Source: Sphaerulina vaccinii (Eukaryota; Ascomycota; Dothideomycetes; Mycosphaerellales; Mycosphaerellaceae). Taken from it: a DNA stretch of 64,000 nucleotides. Positions within the stretch are counted from its first letter, which is position 1. Every line of letters begins with the position of its first letter. Under the pieces are notes generated by a model that had not been told where the DNA came from, did no database searches, and saw nothing but the letters and a program-made list of their open reading frames with translations. Shown piece after piece: positions 31,016 through 40,695 of this stretch. Both the position numbers and the translations under genes were made by a program. The stretch is taken from positions 1,178,001-1,242,000 of the forward strand of contig JAKUDP010000004.1 of the NCBI GenBank assembly GCA_022570795.1. Direction: 5' to 3'.

Positions 31016-32713
31016 ATGCCCTCGCGCAAGAACCAGGCAGAAGAGACACAGTCGGAACCGCGGCGGAGCTCCATGCGACGGCTGTCCTCAATCGCATCAC
31101 TGCAGACGCTGATGAACCCGTTCAATCGTCGCCGCAGCAACTTCGAAAACTCGCCATCCGCCACGACGAGCAACATTTCTCTATCCAGCAGCACTATAGC
31201 TAACGCGCCAGACCGCACCCGCGAGTTGAACAGATCCGACATATCCGCAGAAAGCGATGGAATCGATCGAGTCCCACCTCTGCCAGTGCTTTCCTCTCGA
31301 AGGAGCAGCTACATCTGCTTGCCAGATGATCCCATTGGTGGTATGCCCAGAAGCAGAACATTCAGCAACCTTCCAATTCCGACTCGAGCCAAGAAGTCAA
31401 TGAGCAAGCTCCAGCTATCCAAATCCCATGCTCGCCTACCACTGCAGACAGAGCAGGCGCCGCCTTCGCGACTTCTCACGCCCACCTTTGGCCTTCGCAA
31501 GCACTCCACCAGTAGCCGCCTCGTGGCCGTCGATGATAAGACTCGTAAGAAGCTGATCAGATCTGATACTGAGCCACTGCTCCAGAATACGCTGCAGCGA
31601 GAGGCCAGTGTGCCACGGATGACAGCGTTCAAAGAGAACATTTCACTCAGTCCGATCAAGCCACTTTCGCCTTACGATGACAACATCTTCGCATCCAGTA
31701 GCAGACAAGGCTGGTCCGAGGACAGTGATGATGGTGTACCACTCTACACCGAGCGCAAGTCAAGCCTTGCAAATCAGCAGCGCAAGGAGCTTCCGAAGTC
31801 CAGCACGACCACTAGGCGAATCTCACAGAAGTTCGAGAGTAGCCCAGCGTACCGCAGTTCCAGAGAGCGAGCGCCGACGCCCGGCAAACCAGTGCAGAGA
31901 TGGAACTCGCAGCCAGTCTTGACAAACACGACCAATGTGCGCAACTCATATGGGACGGCCATCAAGCAGACACGGTTGATGTCAGCACGCCAAGCGCCCA
32001 CTCCTCCGCCAACCAAGTCACCATCGACCGAGTTCTTGTTGAACAGCACTCGTGCCAGAGGCTTCAGCAACTCTTCCGGTCGTACTCGACTAGCCTCGAG
32101 CCAAACTTCTGTCAATCTTCAGGAAAGACCACAGCAGATCAGTCGGGCCAGAGCAGAGTCGATCAAGCTCAAGCCTGGTGCTGTACGTAACTTGTTCCAT
32201 TTCCTCGCACCACCTATGCTGACAAGCTGCCAGGTCTTGACAGCACAGCCTGTGAATTATTGGACGGGACGCTTCTCGTCACTCAACGATCGATACCGCA
32301 ACGAAGAGCTTACTGCAGCGGACATCTCTGGCGACTCTGTCTCAAAGTCCCAGACAGACAAGCTCCATACGACCGAAGCCAACTCTCTACGCATGCGCCG
32401 CGCTGTGGAGCACCTCTTCTCGTTGTGTGCTTCTGCAGAAGCAGAGCAGTCCTTCTTCATCTGGCAAAAGGCTGTGGCCAATGCGCTTTCCATGCCAGAG
32501 CTGGCCAAGCCGATGAAGGGCAACTTTACCAGCATCGAAACACGAAGCTGCGCTCTGGAGATGAGCCTGAGAAGTGATGAGAGCTCATACACTTCACCTA
32601 GTGATCCCAGGAAAGCAAGTTTTATGGATCGTTTGATGGGGCGTAAGCAAAAGATGGGATTGTATGGTGATCGTCCGAGTATGGCGGCGCCCGTGGTAGG
32701 AGGATTCTTCTAG
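31016..32713 (+). CDS. Ser-rich disordered protein with conserved C-terminal YWTGRFSSLNDR block
   Basis: Uninterrupted frame of 565 residues. About the first 400 residues are Ser/Arg/Thr/Pro-rich with many phosphorylation-like sites (RRSSMRRLSS, SRRSSYI, RTRLASS) and probably disordered. Near residue 410 a short ordered region follows: QPVNYWTGRFSSLNDRYRNEEL, then LRMRRAVEHLFSLCASAEAEQSFFIWQ. I remember this YW.GRF..L.DR block from uncharacterised proteins conserved in filamentous fungi. Function is unknown; the basic Ser-rich region suggests kinase regulation. No lesion. Confidence 0.75.
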   Translation: MPSRKNQAEETQSEPRRSSMRRLSSIASLQTLMNPFNRRRSNFENSPSATTSNISLSSSTIANAPDRTRELNRSDISAESDGIDRVPPLPVLSSRRSSYICLPDDPIGGMPRSRTFSNLPIPTRAKKSMSKLQLSKSHARLPLQTEQAPPSRLLTPTFGLRKHSTSSRLVAVDDKTRKKLIRSDTEPLLQNTLQREASVPRMTAFKENISLSPIKPLSPYDDNIFASSSRQGWSEDSDDGVPLYTERKSSLANQQRKELPKSSTTTRRISQKFESSPAYRSSRERAPTPGKPVQRWNSQPVLTNTTNVRNSYGTAIKQTRLMSARQAPTPPPTKSPSTEFLLNSTRARGFSNSSGRTRLASSQTSVNLQERPQQISRARAESIKLKPGAVRNLFHFLAPPMLTSCQVLTAQPVNYWTGRFSSLNDRYRNEELTAADISGDSVSKSQTDKLHTTEANSLRMRRAVEHLFSLCASAEAEQSFFIWQKAVANALSMPELAKPMKGNFTSIETRSCALEMSLRSDESSYTSPSDPRKASFMDRLMGRKQKMGLYGDRPSMAAPVVGGFF

Positions 32714-33006
32714 ATTGATATATCGAGGTACAAGAGGTGGAGGTGGTAATGTGAGCGCGACGAATACTACATGTTAGAGAGCAAAGCCGCGATGTATACT
32801 GTGCATGACACGATGCTGTATGCTCGGACAGGTCTGATGGTACAAGTTCTCTTTCAATACTCACAATATTCAATGCATTATGCCTAATGCTTCGCCTCGT
32901 TCTGGCCCAACGCCATGTATATCTTCCACCCCAATCAGCAGAGCGTATCTATGCCAGTCTTTTCTTTCTGACTCCAAAACGCCTCGCTATGCATTGAAAT
33001 CACCAG

Positions 33007-34509
33007 CTACACCTTCTTCGCAGGCGTGTTTGACCCAGAGCCATTCGCACTCTGAGCAAGCTCTCTGGCCTCCTTCTTCCTCTGCGCCTGTGCTTTGAAG
33101 TAAGCACTCATCTGCTCCATCCTCGTCACGAAGAACGCCTTCTTCGCGGGAAACTCCTTGATCAAGATCCCCAATGCTTCAGCGTATTGACTTGCTTTTA
33201 CATAGTCATCTTCGTTGCCCACATCTCGTATCAGATATCCTTTGTTGCTCTTCATCCTTTCTCCTTCGATCTGCCAGAGTCGGATCTGATCGACTACCGT
33301 TGGAGGCAGAATTGGCGCACTGTTAATGGCGGCCTGTCGGCGCAGAATAGGATGGGCGTGCGTTTGGAGGTAGGAGATGATCTGATCGGATGTTATGCCG
33401 GAGGCTATGGCAGATTGAATGGAAGGCTTTGTGATCTTTGCGGTTATGAGGTTGGGATAGCGGGTGTGTAGAGTCGAGAATAAGCTGAGAATGGAGATCG
33501 GAAGGGGCGAGGAGGTGTATGCGTAGAGGCGGTAATTGGTTTCGAGGATAATATAGCCCTTTTCGGAGGCTGTGGCTGCGGGATCGTTGGGGTTGGAGTT
33601 CGCGGTCGCTGTGAAGCTGTTGTTGGGTAGCGCTGGGGCGTCTGATGTGAGTGTTGTCGCAAGGCGAGTTGGATAGTAGCGATCTGAGTTAGAGTTGCGG
33701 CGGTAGATGAGGCCGAAGTCGTTCAGATCTTCCAGCATTTGCAACTGGGTCGGCGTCAGGTTGGACGTGGAGTAGCTGATGCCCAGTTCCAGCGACCCAA
33801 GCGTGAAGAGAAAAGAGAGCACGTCAACGGAGTCCATACTCAGTTCACTGCTGACCTCCAGATAGACGATCAACAGCGACCAGATTTGGGCATTGACATC
33901 CTGCAGCAGAAACGTAAAGCCTTCTTGCGTGATAGCTCGATGCCGTCCACCACCCTTTGTCACCACGAACTTGCCCTTCTCTAACAGCATCCGCGTGCCA
34001 GTGCTGATGTCAACGCCGCCACCTAGTCCAGCTGAGGCACTCCCGACCACGTAGTAGAGGATGGCTTCCCACTGCTGCCTCGCAAACGTGTCCAAGTACT
34101 CGACTGTAACGGGATTCTTGTCTGGCTCTGTACATGGCACACCGAAGCTGTTATGCTCGCCACCGCCTGTCAGAGCGCTGCGCAGACTCTTGCCAAAGGC
34201 TGGACTCAAGCGATATGCCTGTCGTCCTTGATATGGCTCATCATATAAGATCTTCAGTCGCTGCAAGATGCTCAAGGCACGCTCTTTGGCCTGTGTACTG
34301 TTATGATCCGGCTTGACCCAGGCATCCAGATCTGAGGCTGAAATTGGCTGTGGAAGATACAACAATGCCATGACCATTGTCTTAGCCAGGTGTGGAAGCA
34401 TGCGCCGAAATATGGCGAGCGCAGTTGATGGCTGTTGATACAGCTTCGTGAATGTCGTTCCTGGCAGCTGCTCCAGATACTCCAGAGCACGCTGCGCCGA
34501 GGACGACAT
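33007..34509 (-). CDS. TFB2: TFIIH core subunit Tfb2 (p52)
   Basis: Single-exon frame; the ATG at 34509 (MSSSAQRALEYLEQLPG) gives 500 residues, close to the usual Tfb2 length; the frame extends 27 codons further up but the chosen start fits the family. Landmarks: YLEQLPGTTFTKLYQQPSTALAIFRRMLP, WVKPD, LRSALTGGG, LYYVVG, FTFLLQDVNAQIWSLLIVYLE, and the C-terminal segment DQIRLWQIEGERMKSNKGYLIRDV followed by a Lys-rich tail. Tfb2 anchors and stimulates the XPB-type helicase Ssl2 in TFIIH, acting in RNA polymerase II initiation and nucleotide excision repair. Confidence 0.95.
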   Translation of the reverse strand: MSSSAQRALEYLEQLPGTTFTKLYQQPSTALAIFRRMLPHLAKTMVMALLYLPQPISASDLDAWVKPDHNSTQAKERALSILQRLKILYDEPYQGRQAYRLSPAFGKSLRSALTGGGEHNSFGVPCTEPDKNPVTVEYLDTFARQQWEAILYYVVGSASAGLGGGVDISTGTRMLLEKGKFVVTKGGGRHRAITQEGFTFLLQDVNAQIWSLLIVYLEVSSELSMDSVDVLSFLFTLGSLELGISYSTSNLTPTQLQMLEDLNDFGLIYRRNSNSDRYYPTRLATTLTSDAPALPNNSFTATANSNPNDPAATASEKGYIILETNYRLYAYTSSPLPISILSLFSTLHTRYPNLITAKITKPSIQSAIASGITSDQIISYLQTHAHPILRRQAAINSAPILPPTVVDQIRLWQIEGERMKSNKGYLIRDVGNEDDYVKASQYAEALGILIKEFPAKKAFFVTRMEQMSAYFKAQAQRKKEARELAQSANGSGSNTPAKKV

Positions 34510-34839
34510 CTTGGATGTGTTGTCGATGCCGCCGACGAGCGGTGAGAGGGAATGTGGTGGAAGCCATCGTTGTTGAAGGAGCCAAGTCATGTAGTTCTAT
34601 GACCTCGATTGACGCCTGAACACGGCGGGAGACTGCCGCGTCCGTGCGCAAGGCCTCCTCTCTCACACTCGGAGTCCACTTCTTCTTTTCGACATCAATC
34701 TCACTTTCACGTCATGACCTCGGGAAGATCTGCTGTGTGTACGGAGGCTGAATGGTAGGGCATGCCCTTCTATTTTCACCCAGATGGTACCGTTGGCTTG
34801 AGAGCAAAGTTCAACTGGATTCCTTTCTCATCTGCAACG
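34510..34839. other. divergent promoter region of TFB2 and F-box gene
   Basis: 330 bases between divergent starts; no clear element recognised. Confidence 0.4.
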
Positions 34840-35694
34840 ATGGCAGACACGATCATGACAAGTACTGCGACTTCGCGAGCTCTAGGTACTATCGAGATAC
34901 TCGAGAACGTTATGAGTCACCTGGACCCTCTCGAGATGATAATCTGTCAAAGAGTCCATTCTCTCTGGCGGAAGGTCCAATTGCACGAGTCTCCATACCT
35001 TAGGCAGCAGCTTTTCCTCAAAGCAAGCACAAGCAACGAGTATATTGTCTGGCGAGATACTAGTGGCCAGCCGATTGGAAAGGTTGAAATATTCGACTAC
35101 AAAGAAGGCTTTCCAGCTTTTCCGCATATTACTCATAACATGAGTAGCGACGACTTGAAACTGGAAAGGAACCAATCTCGCCACTGGCCTGCTAGAATCT
35201 ACAAATCGCATCCTGTTGTTGACTGTTCTTCTCTTGGCGAGAAGCAACGACAGAACGAAAGGGACGAAGCATTTAGTGATTGGGGCGAGGAGATCAAAAC
35301 TCGCTTGATCATGAATGCTCGAGCACTGAAGACGGCCACTGAGGGAGCATGGTCGGATGCGTACTTGACTCAGCCTCCCTGCAGAATGAGTGAAATCAAG
35401 ATCATCACGCCTATCAACGACTACTACGGCCGTCCAAAGCTGGCGATTGATCACTTGAGTCCCAGACGCGATGATCTAGCAACACTCAAGCTGGTGAAGG
35501 GCGCCCTTGCACGTTATGAGTCTGGGATGTACACTAAAGAGACTCTTGGGTCGCGGCCTATGCCTGGTGCTGAAGTCGAGCGTCTGTTCGTCGAGTACGC
35601 CATTGATGATAGATCATCTTGGGTCTGTGCTGCCAGAGATGGGATCCCTCGAGCGGCAGAGGGACCTGAACAAGGCTCGTCGGTTGGGTTGTGA
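34840..35694 (+). CDS. F-box protein
   Basis: Single-exon frame of 284 residues starting MADTIMTSTATSRALG. An F-box spans about residues 15-60: IEILENVMSHLDPLEMIICQRVHSLW in outline, with the following HESPYLRQQLFLKA segment seen in many fungal members. The remainder is a variable domain likely to bind a substrate for an SCF ligase. The frame is open upstream of 34840 to 34762, but the chosen ATG lies just before the F-box as is usual. The C-terminus (AAEGPEQGSSVGL) looks ordinary. No intron is needed. Confidence 0.75.
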   Translation: MADTIMTSTATSRALGTIEILENVMSHLDPLEMIICQRVHSLWRKVQLHESPYLRQQLFLKASTSNEYIVWRDTSGQPIGKVEIFDYKEGFPAFPHITHNMSSDDLKLERNQSRHWPARIYKSHPVVDCSSLGEKQRQNERDEAFSDWGEEIKTRLIMNARALKTATEGAWSDAYLTQPPCRMSEIKIITPINDYYGRPKLAIDHLSPRRDDLATLKLVKGALARYESGMYTKETLGSRPMPGAEVERLFVEYAIDDRSSWVCAARDGIPRAAEGPEQGSSVGL

Positions 35695-36333
35695 ACAAGC
35701 CGCAGTCTATACCTACAGGTCAATTGCTGCTATGTTCGCGCATATGCCTCGAAGTTTCGACCACTGGACGAGCTGCCGAACCCCACCGCACGAACCGTTA
35801 CCACCGGGAGACACTCGAGGACACCTTGATTAATTTCGAGATCCTTTTAATCCGGGCGTTGTCTGCTGAAGGACTGACCTGGCTAGCGCTTGATGTGGAT
35901 CCACAAGAGTTGTGCAGGGGTAATAACACCATGCTAACCTAGCCAAGCAGTGCCAATCTCTATAGTACTCGAATCCTTCGCCTGTATTCACTGCCTCAGA
36001 AGGGTTCGCATACGAGGCGAGCATGAGTCGAAGAGCGCCGGAAGTTCTGGTAGACAAGTCGTTGTCAATAGCTGGACTAGACCTGAGGCTCTGCCATTTC
36101 TGCATTAGCTTCTCATCACTAGGTATAGGCTTGATCAGTGCAAAGGAAGTCTTACCACGAAGGACTGCCTAAAGCCATCACAGCTGTGGTACTAGTCAGC
36201 AACGATCCTGTAGGCCCTGAACATGAACTGGGTCTCGAGAACATGAATAGCTTGAAGGATGGCACCTTTACAGCGCACACCGGCGACTAAGACTATCAGC
36301 CGCACGATGTTTGAGGAGGACTTCTTGAGACTG
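35695..36333. other. intergenic, no gene seen
   Basis: Contains only short frames; includes the promoter of the small secreted protein gene. Confidence 0.4.
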
Positions 36334-36340
36334 TATAAAG
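36334..36340 (+). promoter_or_regulatory. TATA box candidate for the secreted protein
   Basis: TATAAAG lies 93 bases upstream of the ATG at 36427, followed by a CA-rich leader typical of well-expressed fungal genes. Confidence 0.5.
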
Positions 36341-36426
36341 GGCCATCGCCACCTTCCTGCTCTACTTATCACAGTTCACAGACCTTTTCAACAAACAACA
36401 TCACTTCCATGTCTCCATCAACCAAC

Positions 36427-36849
36427 ATGAAGACCGCTTCTATACTCACCATCGTTGCCTTAGCAGCATCAGCCTCAGCAGCTACCTGTGCCCACAACAA
36501 TGTGAAGTACACTGTCGACACAAGTGTTGTTGTACCAGACATTCCAGGCGTAAGTGTCATAGGCTTTCTCGTGTGAGGGCCGTACTGACCTCTTCTAGAT
36601 CTGTGGTGGACTATGGGACAAACTCAATGGCTTCGCTGGATGTCTCGCTTCGCAGACCACATGCGGCGACAATGGCAGCGGACATCTTCACTGGCAGTTT
36701 ACAGCAGTCGGTGGACCTACCTGCACCGCGGACAATGTAAACACTGCTTGGTACTCGGCTACGAAGAATCAGTGGGGCAGTAAGTTTGATATGCCTTGGC
36801 ATTATCGTGCAAGATCCTGACATTTGGTGCAGGTATCAGTTGCCCATGA
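36427..36849 (+). CDS. small secreted six-cysteine protein (effector-like)
   Basis: Three exons (36427-36549, 36599-36779, 36833-36849) with introns of 49 and 53 bp encode 106 residues; the last exon is only 17 nt. A signal peptide (MKTASILTIVALAASASA) precedes a mature part of 88 residues with six Cys: ATCAHN, GICGGLW, AGCLAS, TTCGDN, PTCTAD and SISCP. An in-frame ATG six codons upstream (36409) is possible but would lengthen the signal peptide. A TATA box lies 93 bases upstream. Size, even Cys number and secretion signal match apoplastic effector candidates of plant-associated fungi; I know of no named family, so the role is inference. It is too short for each exon to stand out alone. Confidence 0.75.
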
Positions 36850-36997
36850 ATGTAATGTCTGGAGTCTTGTCTTCTAAATCTTGACTCTCGACATTCATGA
36901 ACATCTCAAATGAGGGCTGAGAAGATAACAGCAGATGAATTTCGTGTCTACTGGAAGACAGAAGAACAGAGGGGCGCATATCACCAGTCCCACCATC

Positions 36998-37739
36998 TCA
37001 ATAGCCTGAGAGAGTCATGCTTGCAAACCTCGTCGGATTCTTCGCCCTTATCTTCACATGCTGATGAGCCGCCAATACACTCGCCAAGCATATCAGCTCC
37101 AGCTTCGGACCAAGATCAACCATGTAATCCAGCCTGCCTATCTGGTCGATACTGACAGCTTTCCTCAATGGTAGATATGCTGCCAGCACAGTTTCGCGGT
37201 CTTCTGCTGTGACGAGTTCGATGTCGTTCTGTTGGAAGTCGTCAATTTCCACGTCGACTCTTCTGTGTAGGATGTAAGCAATTGCGATTATGGAGAGGTA
37301 GGCGGACTTGGTGCCTAACTTACTTCCGCCATATGTATCGCCTTCCTTCGTAATCAAAGTAGAAAAGCTCTTTTGCTGATGGAGAAACGCCAATCTGCGT
37401 CCACGGTCCCTTAGCCTGAGAAGGATCCCCGAGCATGACCTTACAACTACCATTGCTCAATTTCAGCTTCACGGCCGTGACTACTGACTCTCCGTCGACC
37501 TTCGGTGTGGTGAGATGCAAGACTGGATTCCCAATGATAGGTCTGTAAATCTGGCACCATAGTGCTGTTCGTCCTTTCTGTTGAATCTCTATTGTGCTTA
37601 GATTGCTGGGAATCCCAATGATGTGATGTGTCGCGAGTGGTTCTGATATCCCAATGGAGGTTGATCGCTTACGCCCTCTTTGCGAAGGACTCTTGGGTTC
37701 TCCTAGCGAGGAGCGTGGCGAGAGTGATGGTCCAAACAT
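36998..37739 (-). CDS. conserved fungal hypothetical protein (beta-rich, tubby-like?)
   Basis: Two exons (37739-37324 and 37262-36998; 61-bp intron) give 226 residues; an in-frame ATG at 37787 would add 16. The central part reads as alternating beta strands: TALWCQIYRPIIGNPVLHLTTP, VVTAVKLKLSNGSCKVMLGD, WTQIGVSPSAKELFYFDYEGRRYIW, followed by DVEIDDFQQNDIELVTAEDRETVLAAYLP. This pattern resembles the tubby C-terminal/LURP-like beta barrel found in many fungal hypothetical proteins, but I cannot confirm it. Phases agree and the frame is intact. Convergent with the secreted-protein gene. Confidence 0.6.
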
Positions 37740-38187
37740 GGTTATGGCAGTCAGCAGTAAGCATCTCAAGTGAAGTCTGCCAAACAAGCCACATGGCGAC
37801 AGGGTAGCATTATGTACTCCATACCTCCTCCCAATGGTAAAGGATTAATCACGAGGAACATGTGGCAGCGCTGTGGCAGTGAAGGCTCATGTAGAGGCTC
37901 CTCGGGGTCAATCATCGCTCATAGTGGCATGCTTCCAATGAGGAGAGGCCAAGATACTACACCAGAGTGGTACCACGAATCCTTGCATGCAGCTTCAATG
38001 CCTCAGGTCGTCATGCTGTGCAGAGTCGAAGGATTGAAAGAGGCGAAGTCAAGATCCTTGCCGGAAGTCGGCATACCAAGCAGGATTTCTTGCCTCAGGC
38101 ATGTATGCACCGCCGGCGAGCACCGTGCACTCCCGAGAGAAAGTCATCAGAGACATCTTTCTCGCCCTTGCCTTTCACTTTATCGTT
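37740..38187. other. intergenic, no gene seen
   Basis: 5' flanks of the hypothetical gene and of PAM16. The long plus-strand frame here runs into PAM16 introns and is not a gene. Confidence 0.4.
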
Positions 38188-38752
38188 ATGGCGCATCGTA
38201 TTGTGACGCAGGTGCTTGTGAGTGGCGAAGTCCTCGATTGATGGAGACTGAAGCTAACATCCTCAGGTCACCGGAGCGCGAGTATTTGGACGAGCATTCG
38301 GAGAGGCGTATGTACTGCAAGTTCGATATGATGAAGGCGATCTTGCTGACGGAAATTAGATACAAGCAGGCGTCGGCGTCACAAGTATGATAAGCTTGAC
38401 TCGAAGATTTCAGCAGAGTCTAACGAGGATGTAGAAATACCAACAAGCCATGCAAGGCAACCCAACAGGAGCGAACACACTATCCTCCGCCGGCCTCACA
38501 CTCGACGAAGCATGCCGTATATTGAACGTGCCGCCTCCGAAACAGGGCCAGGCCGATTTGACGAAAGTCCACGATAACTTTAAACGATTATTCGATGTGA
38601 ACGATCCGAAGAAAGGCGGTTCATTTTACTTGCAAAGCAAGATATTACGCGCGAGAGAACGATTAGAGCTGGAGGTACGTGAAGCGCAAGCGGCGGCGGA
38701 GCGAGAAGAAGAGTTGCGGCAAGGTTGGAGACCGAAGCTGTACAGAGATTGA
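38188..38752 (+). CDS. PAM16: mitochondrial import motor subunit Pam16/Tim16
   Basis: Four exons (38188-38217, 38267-38307, 38360-38384, 38435-38752) with introns of 49, 52 and 50 bp encode 137 residues. The N-terminus MAHRIVTQVL/VTGARVFGRAFGEAYKQA is the hydrophobic Pam16 start, and the degenerate J-like domain follows: GLTLDEACRILNV and KVHDNFKRLFDVNDPKKGGSFYLQSKILRARERLE, lacking the HPD motif as expected. Pam16 pairs with Pam18 to regulate mtHsp70 at the inner-membrane TIM23 channel. Two exons are under 45 nt; all phases agree. Confidence 0.93.
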
Positions 38753-39483
38753 AGGGTATGTTGAACCAAGCGCTGACGGATGTGGTTATAGTCGCAGAGG
38801 CTGAGAGCGCAGAGTGCAGAAAAGCCGCCATCGGAGCCACCGAAGAGCAGTTGAACTGAGCTGATCTGAAGGATATACCCACTATAAAAGACGAGATTTG
38901 ACGGCATAGCGAGGCGTTCTGGGGACTGGGCATTTGCATTAGCGAAAGAGAACAGCATGGCGCGGGCGAGACTGGGGAAAAGCATACAACTCCGCTCAAA
39001 AGGCGGCCATACTACGGTGGCGATGCTCTGCAATGGTCTCGGGGGCCTACCGCGAGCGAACAGACTTCCTGCAACACGCGGGAGTGTCGTGTATCATAAG
39101 AAATGTACAAAAGATGCACAATCATGAGATGAAGGCTTGAAGCGGTTTCAATCTGGCAATGAACAAAGCTGACAAGGTGACGTTGGGATATGCCTCACGG
39201 AGAAAGAGAAAGAGAAGGCGCGCGAAAAATGGAAGGAACGATGTTCTACAATCCTATGAGGAGCACGTACACGAGAACGGCCTCACGAACACCCCGAGAC
39301 GCCTGCAATCCACCTCGCCGATTCGAGGAGTCCAGGTCCAACATACTCAAGCATTCGAGGCTCCGTTCTCGACAAGACCCGCTCCGTTGCCTGCATGGCC
39401 ACGATCTCACTTGTTGCAGGAGATTCTGATCTTGGAGAGGAGAGCCTGCAATACCTCGACATTTATGTATATCATCTACCACT
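38753..39483. other. intergenic, no gene seen
   Basis: 3' flanks of PAM16 and the SDR gene; overlapping short frames only. Confidence 0.4.
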
Positions 39484-40441
39484 CTACCAAGCACAATGTC
39501 CAGCATCTACTCTCAAATCACTCGCAGTCATATACGAGCTTCCATCACTAAGCATGAAGACTACACTACTGCCATACTCCTCGACTGTGGACATTCTACC
39601 CAACATATTGCCCTCCGGCCACAATGTCTGCAACTCCGGGTGTTCAGTAAACGTAGGTATAGTCATCGGAGTCATGATGTATCCAGGACTCAGAGTATTC
39701 ACTCGAATCGGATGATCAAGACTTCCCCATTCTGCTGCCAGGTTTCTCGCTAGTTGCAGGACTGCAGACTTCGAAGAATTGTAAGCAGAAGTCGAGACTC
39801 CTTTGTTGACATTCGTGCCTGACATGCTGGCAATGAGAACCATGCTGCCAGGGACTTGTTGCTTCTGCATGATGCGGCCGGCTGCCTGGGCACACAGAAA
39901 GGTTCCGACAACGTTGATATCTAAGATCCGCTTGAAGTCCTCGATGGGATAGTCCAAGGCTGGGACATTTCCTGAGATTCCTGCACATGTCACCAAGCCT
40001 CTGATGGGAGTACGAGCGATTGACTCTGCTTCAGCGAAGGCTTTCGAGACACTTTCTTCGCTGGTGACGTCGCAGGATATGTAATTCATTCCTGGACTTC
40101 CATTGCTTCCTTTGATATCTGGACTAAGTTGTGCTAATCCCCATGAGTCAGTCTCACTGCAGGTCCGCCACTGTTGTACATACTCCATTGCTCCTTCGAT
40201 GCCTCTCGTGGCAGGTCGAGGAGGATCACATCGGCTCCATAGTGTCTGAGTGTGACAGACAAAGACGTTCCTAAGCTGCCAAGCCCTCCAGTCACTGACT
40301 TCTCGTCAGCAGATGAGGTGCGTGGAAATGCTCGACCATCATACAGATGACAGTCCGATTGCCTAGTTGGAAGAGGGACTCGGGAGATAGCTTGGCTGTT
40401 CCGTTGGCGTATGTTTGCGTTGATGTGCTGACAGAAGTCAT
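39484..40441 (-). CDS. short-chain dehydrogenase/reductase (sugar/polyol type)
   Basis: Three exons (40441-40345,40294-40184, 40133-39484), both introns 50 bp, encode 285 residues. The nucleotide-binding motif is TGGLGSLG after RTVIL, then LVTCAGISGN (NAG-like), the Ser region VLIASMSG, the catalytic YNSSK, and LSPGYIMTPM after it. The ending VDAGHCAW is typical of fungal classical SDRs such as sorbose reductase and arabinitol or mannitol dehydrogenases. It would use NAD(P)H on a sugar, polyol or similar alcohol. It lies tail-to-tail order with the regulator and next to a sugar transporter, suggesting a catabolic set. Without the introns the gene seems frameshifted; with them it is intact. 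Confidence 0.9.
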
Positions 40442-40695
40442 GATATTGTTGATGCCCCAGACTCAACGTCGAATGCTGCTGATATGGAATATAAGCTCGT
40501 ATGGACGACTGCGATGATGTTGGTACAGCATTGACACACCGCATGCACATGTTGGGTATTCCGGCGTTCGGACTGGAGCTCGAACTCTGGAGCTGTAGCT
40601 GTAGGTCCCTGAATCTGCTTGTCACGAGAGCGGGCCATGTCTATTCCGGCTTCACCTGAACCTGTGCGGTCGGACTTCAGCAAGTCTCGCATCCA

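Noticed and set aside
37770..38390. 206-codon plus-strand frame
   Set aside because: It runs through PAM16 exons and introns in the wrong frame.
40134..40200. Apparent frameshift in the SDR gene between KEQW and the following frame
   Set aside because: A 50-bp intron (40183-40134) with GTATGT donor, CTGAC branch point and TTAG acceptor restores the frame as KEQWTQLSPD.
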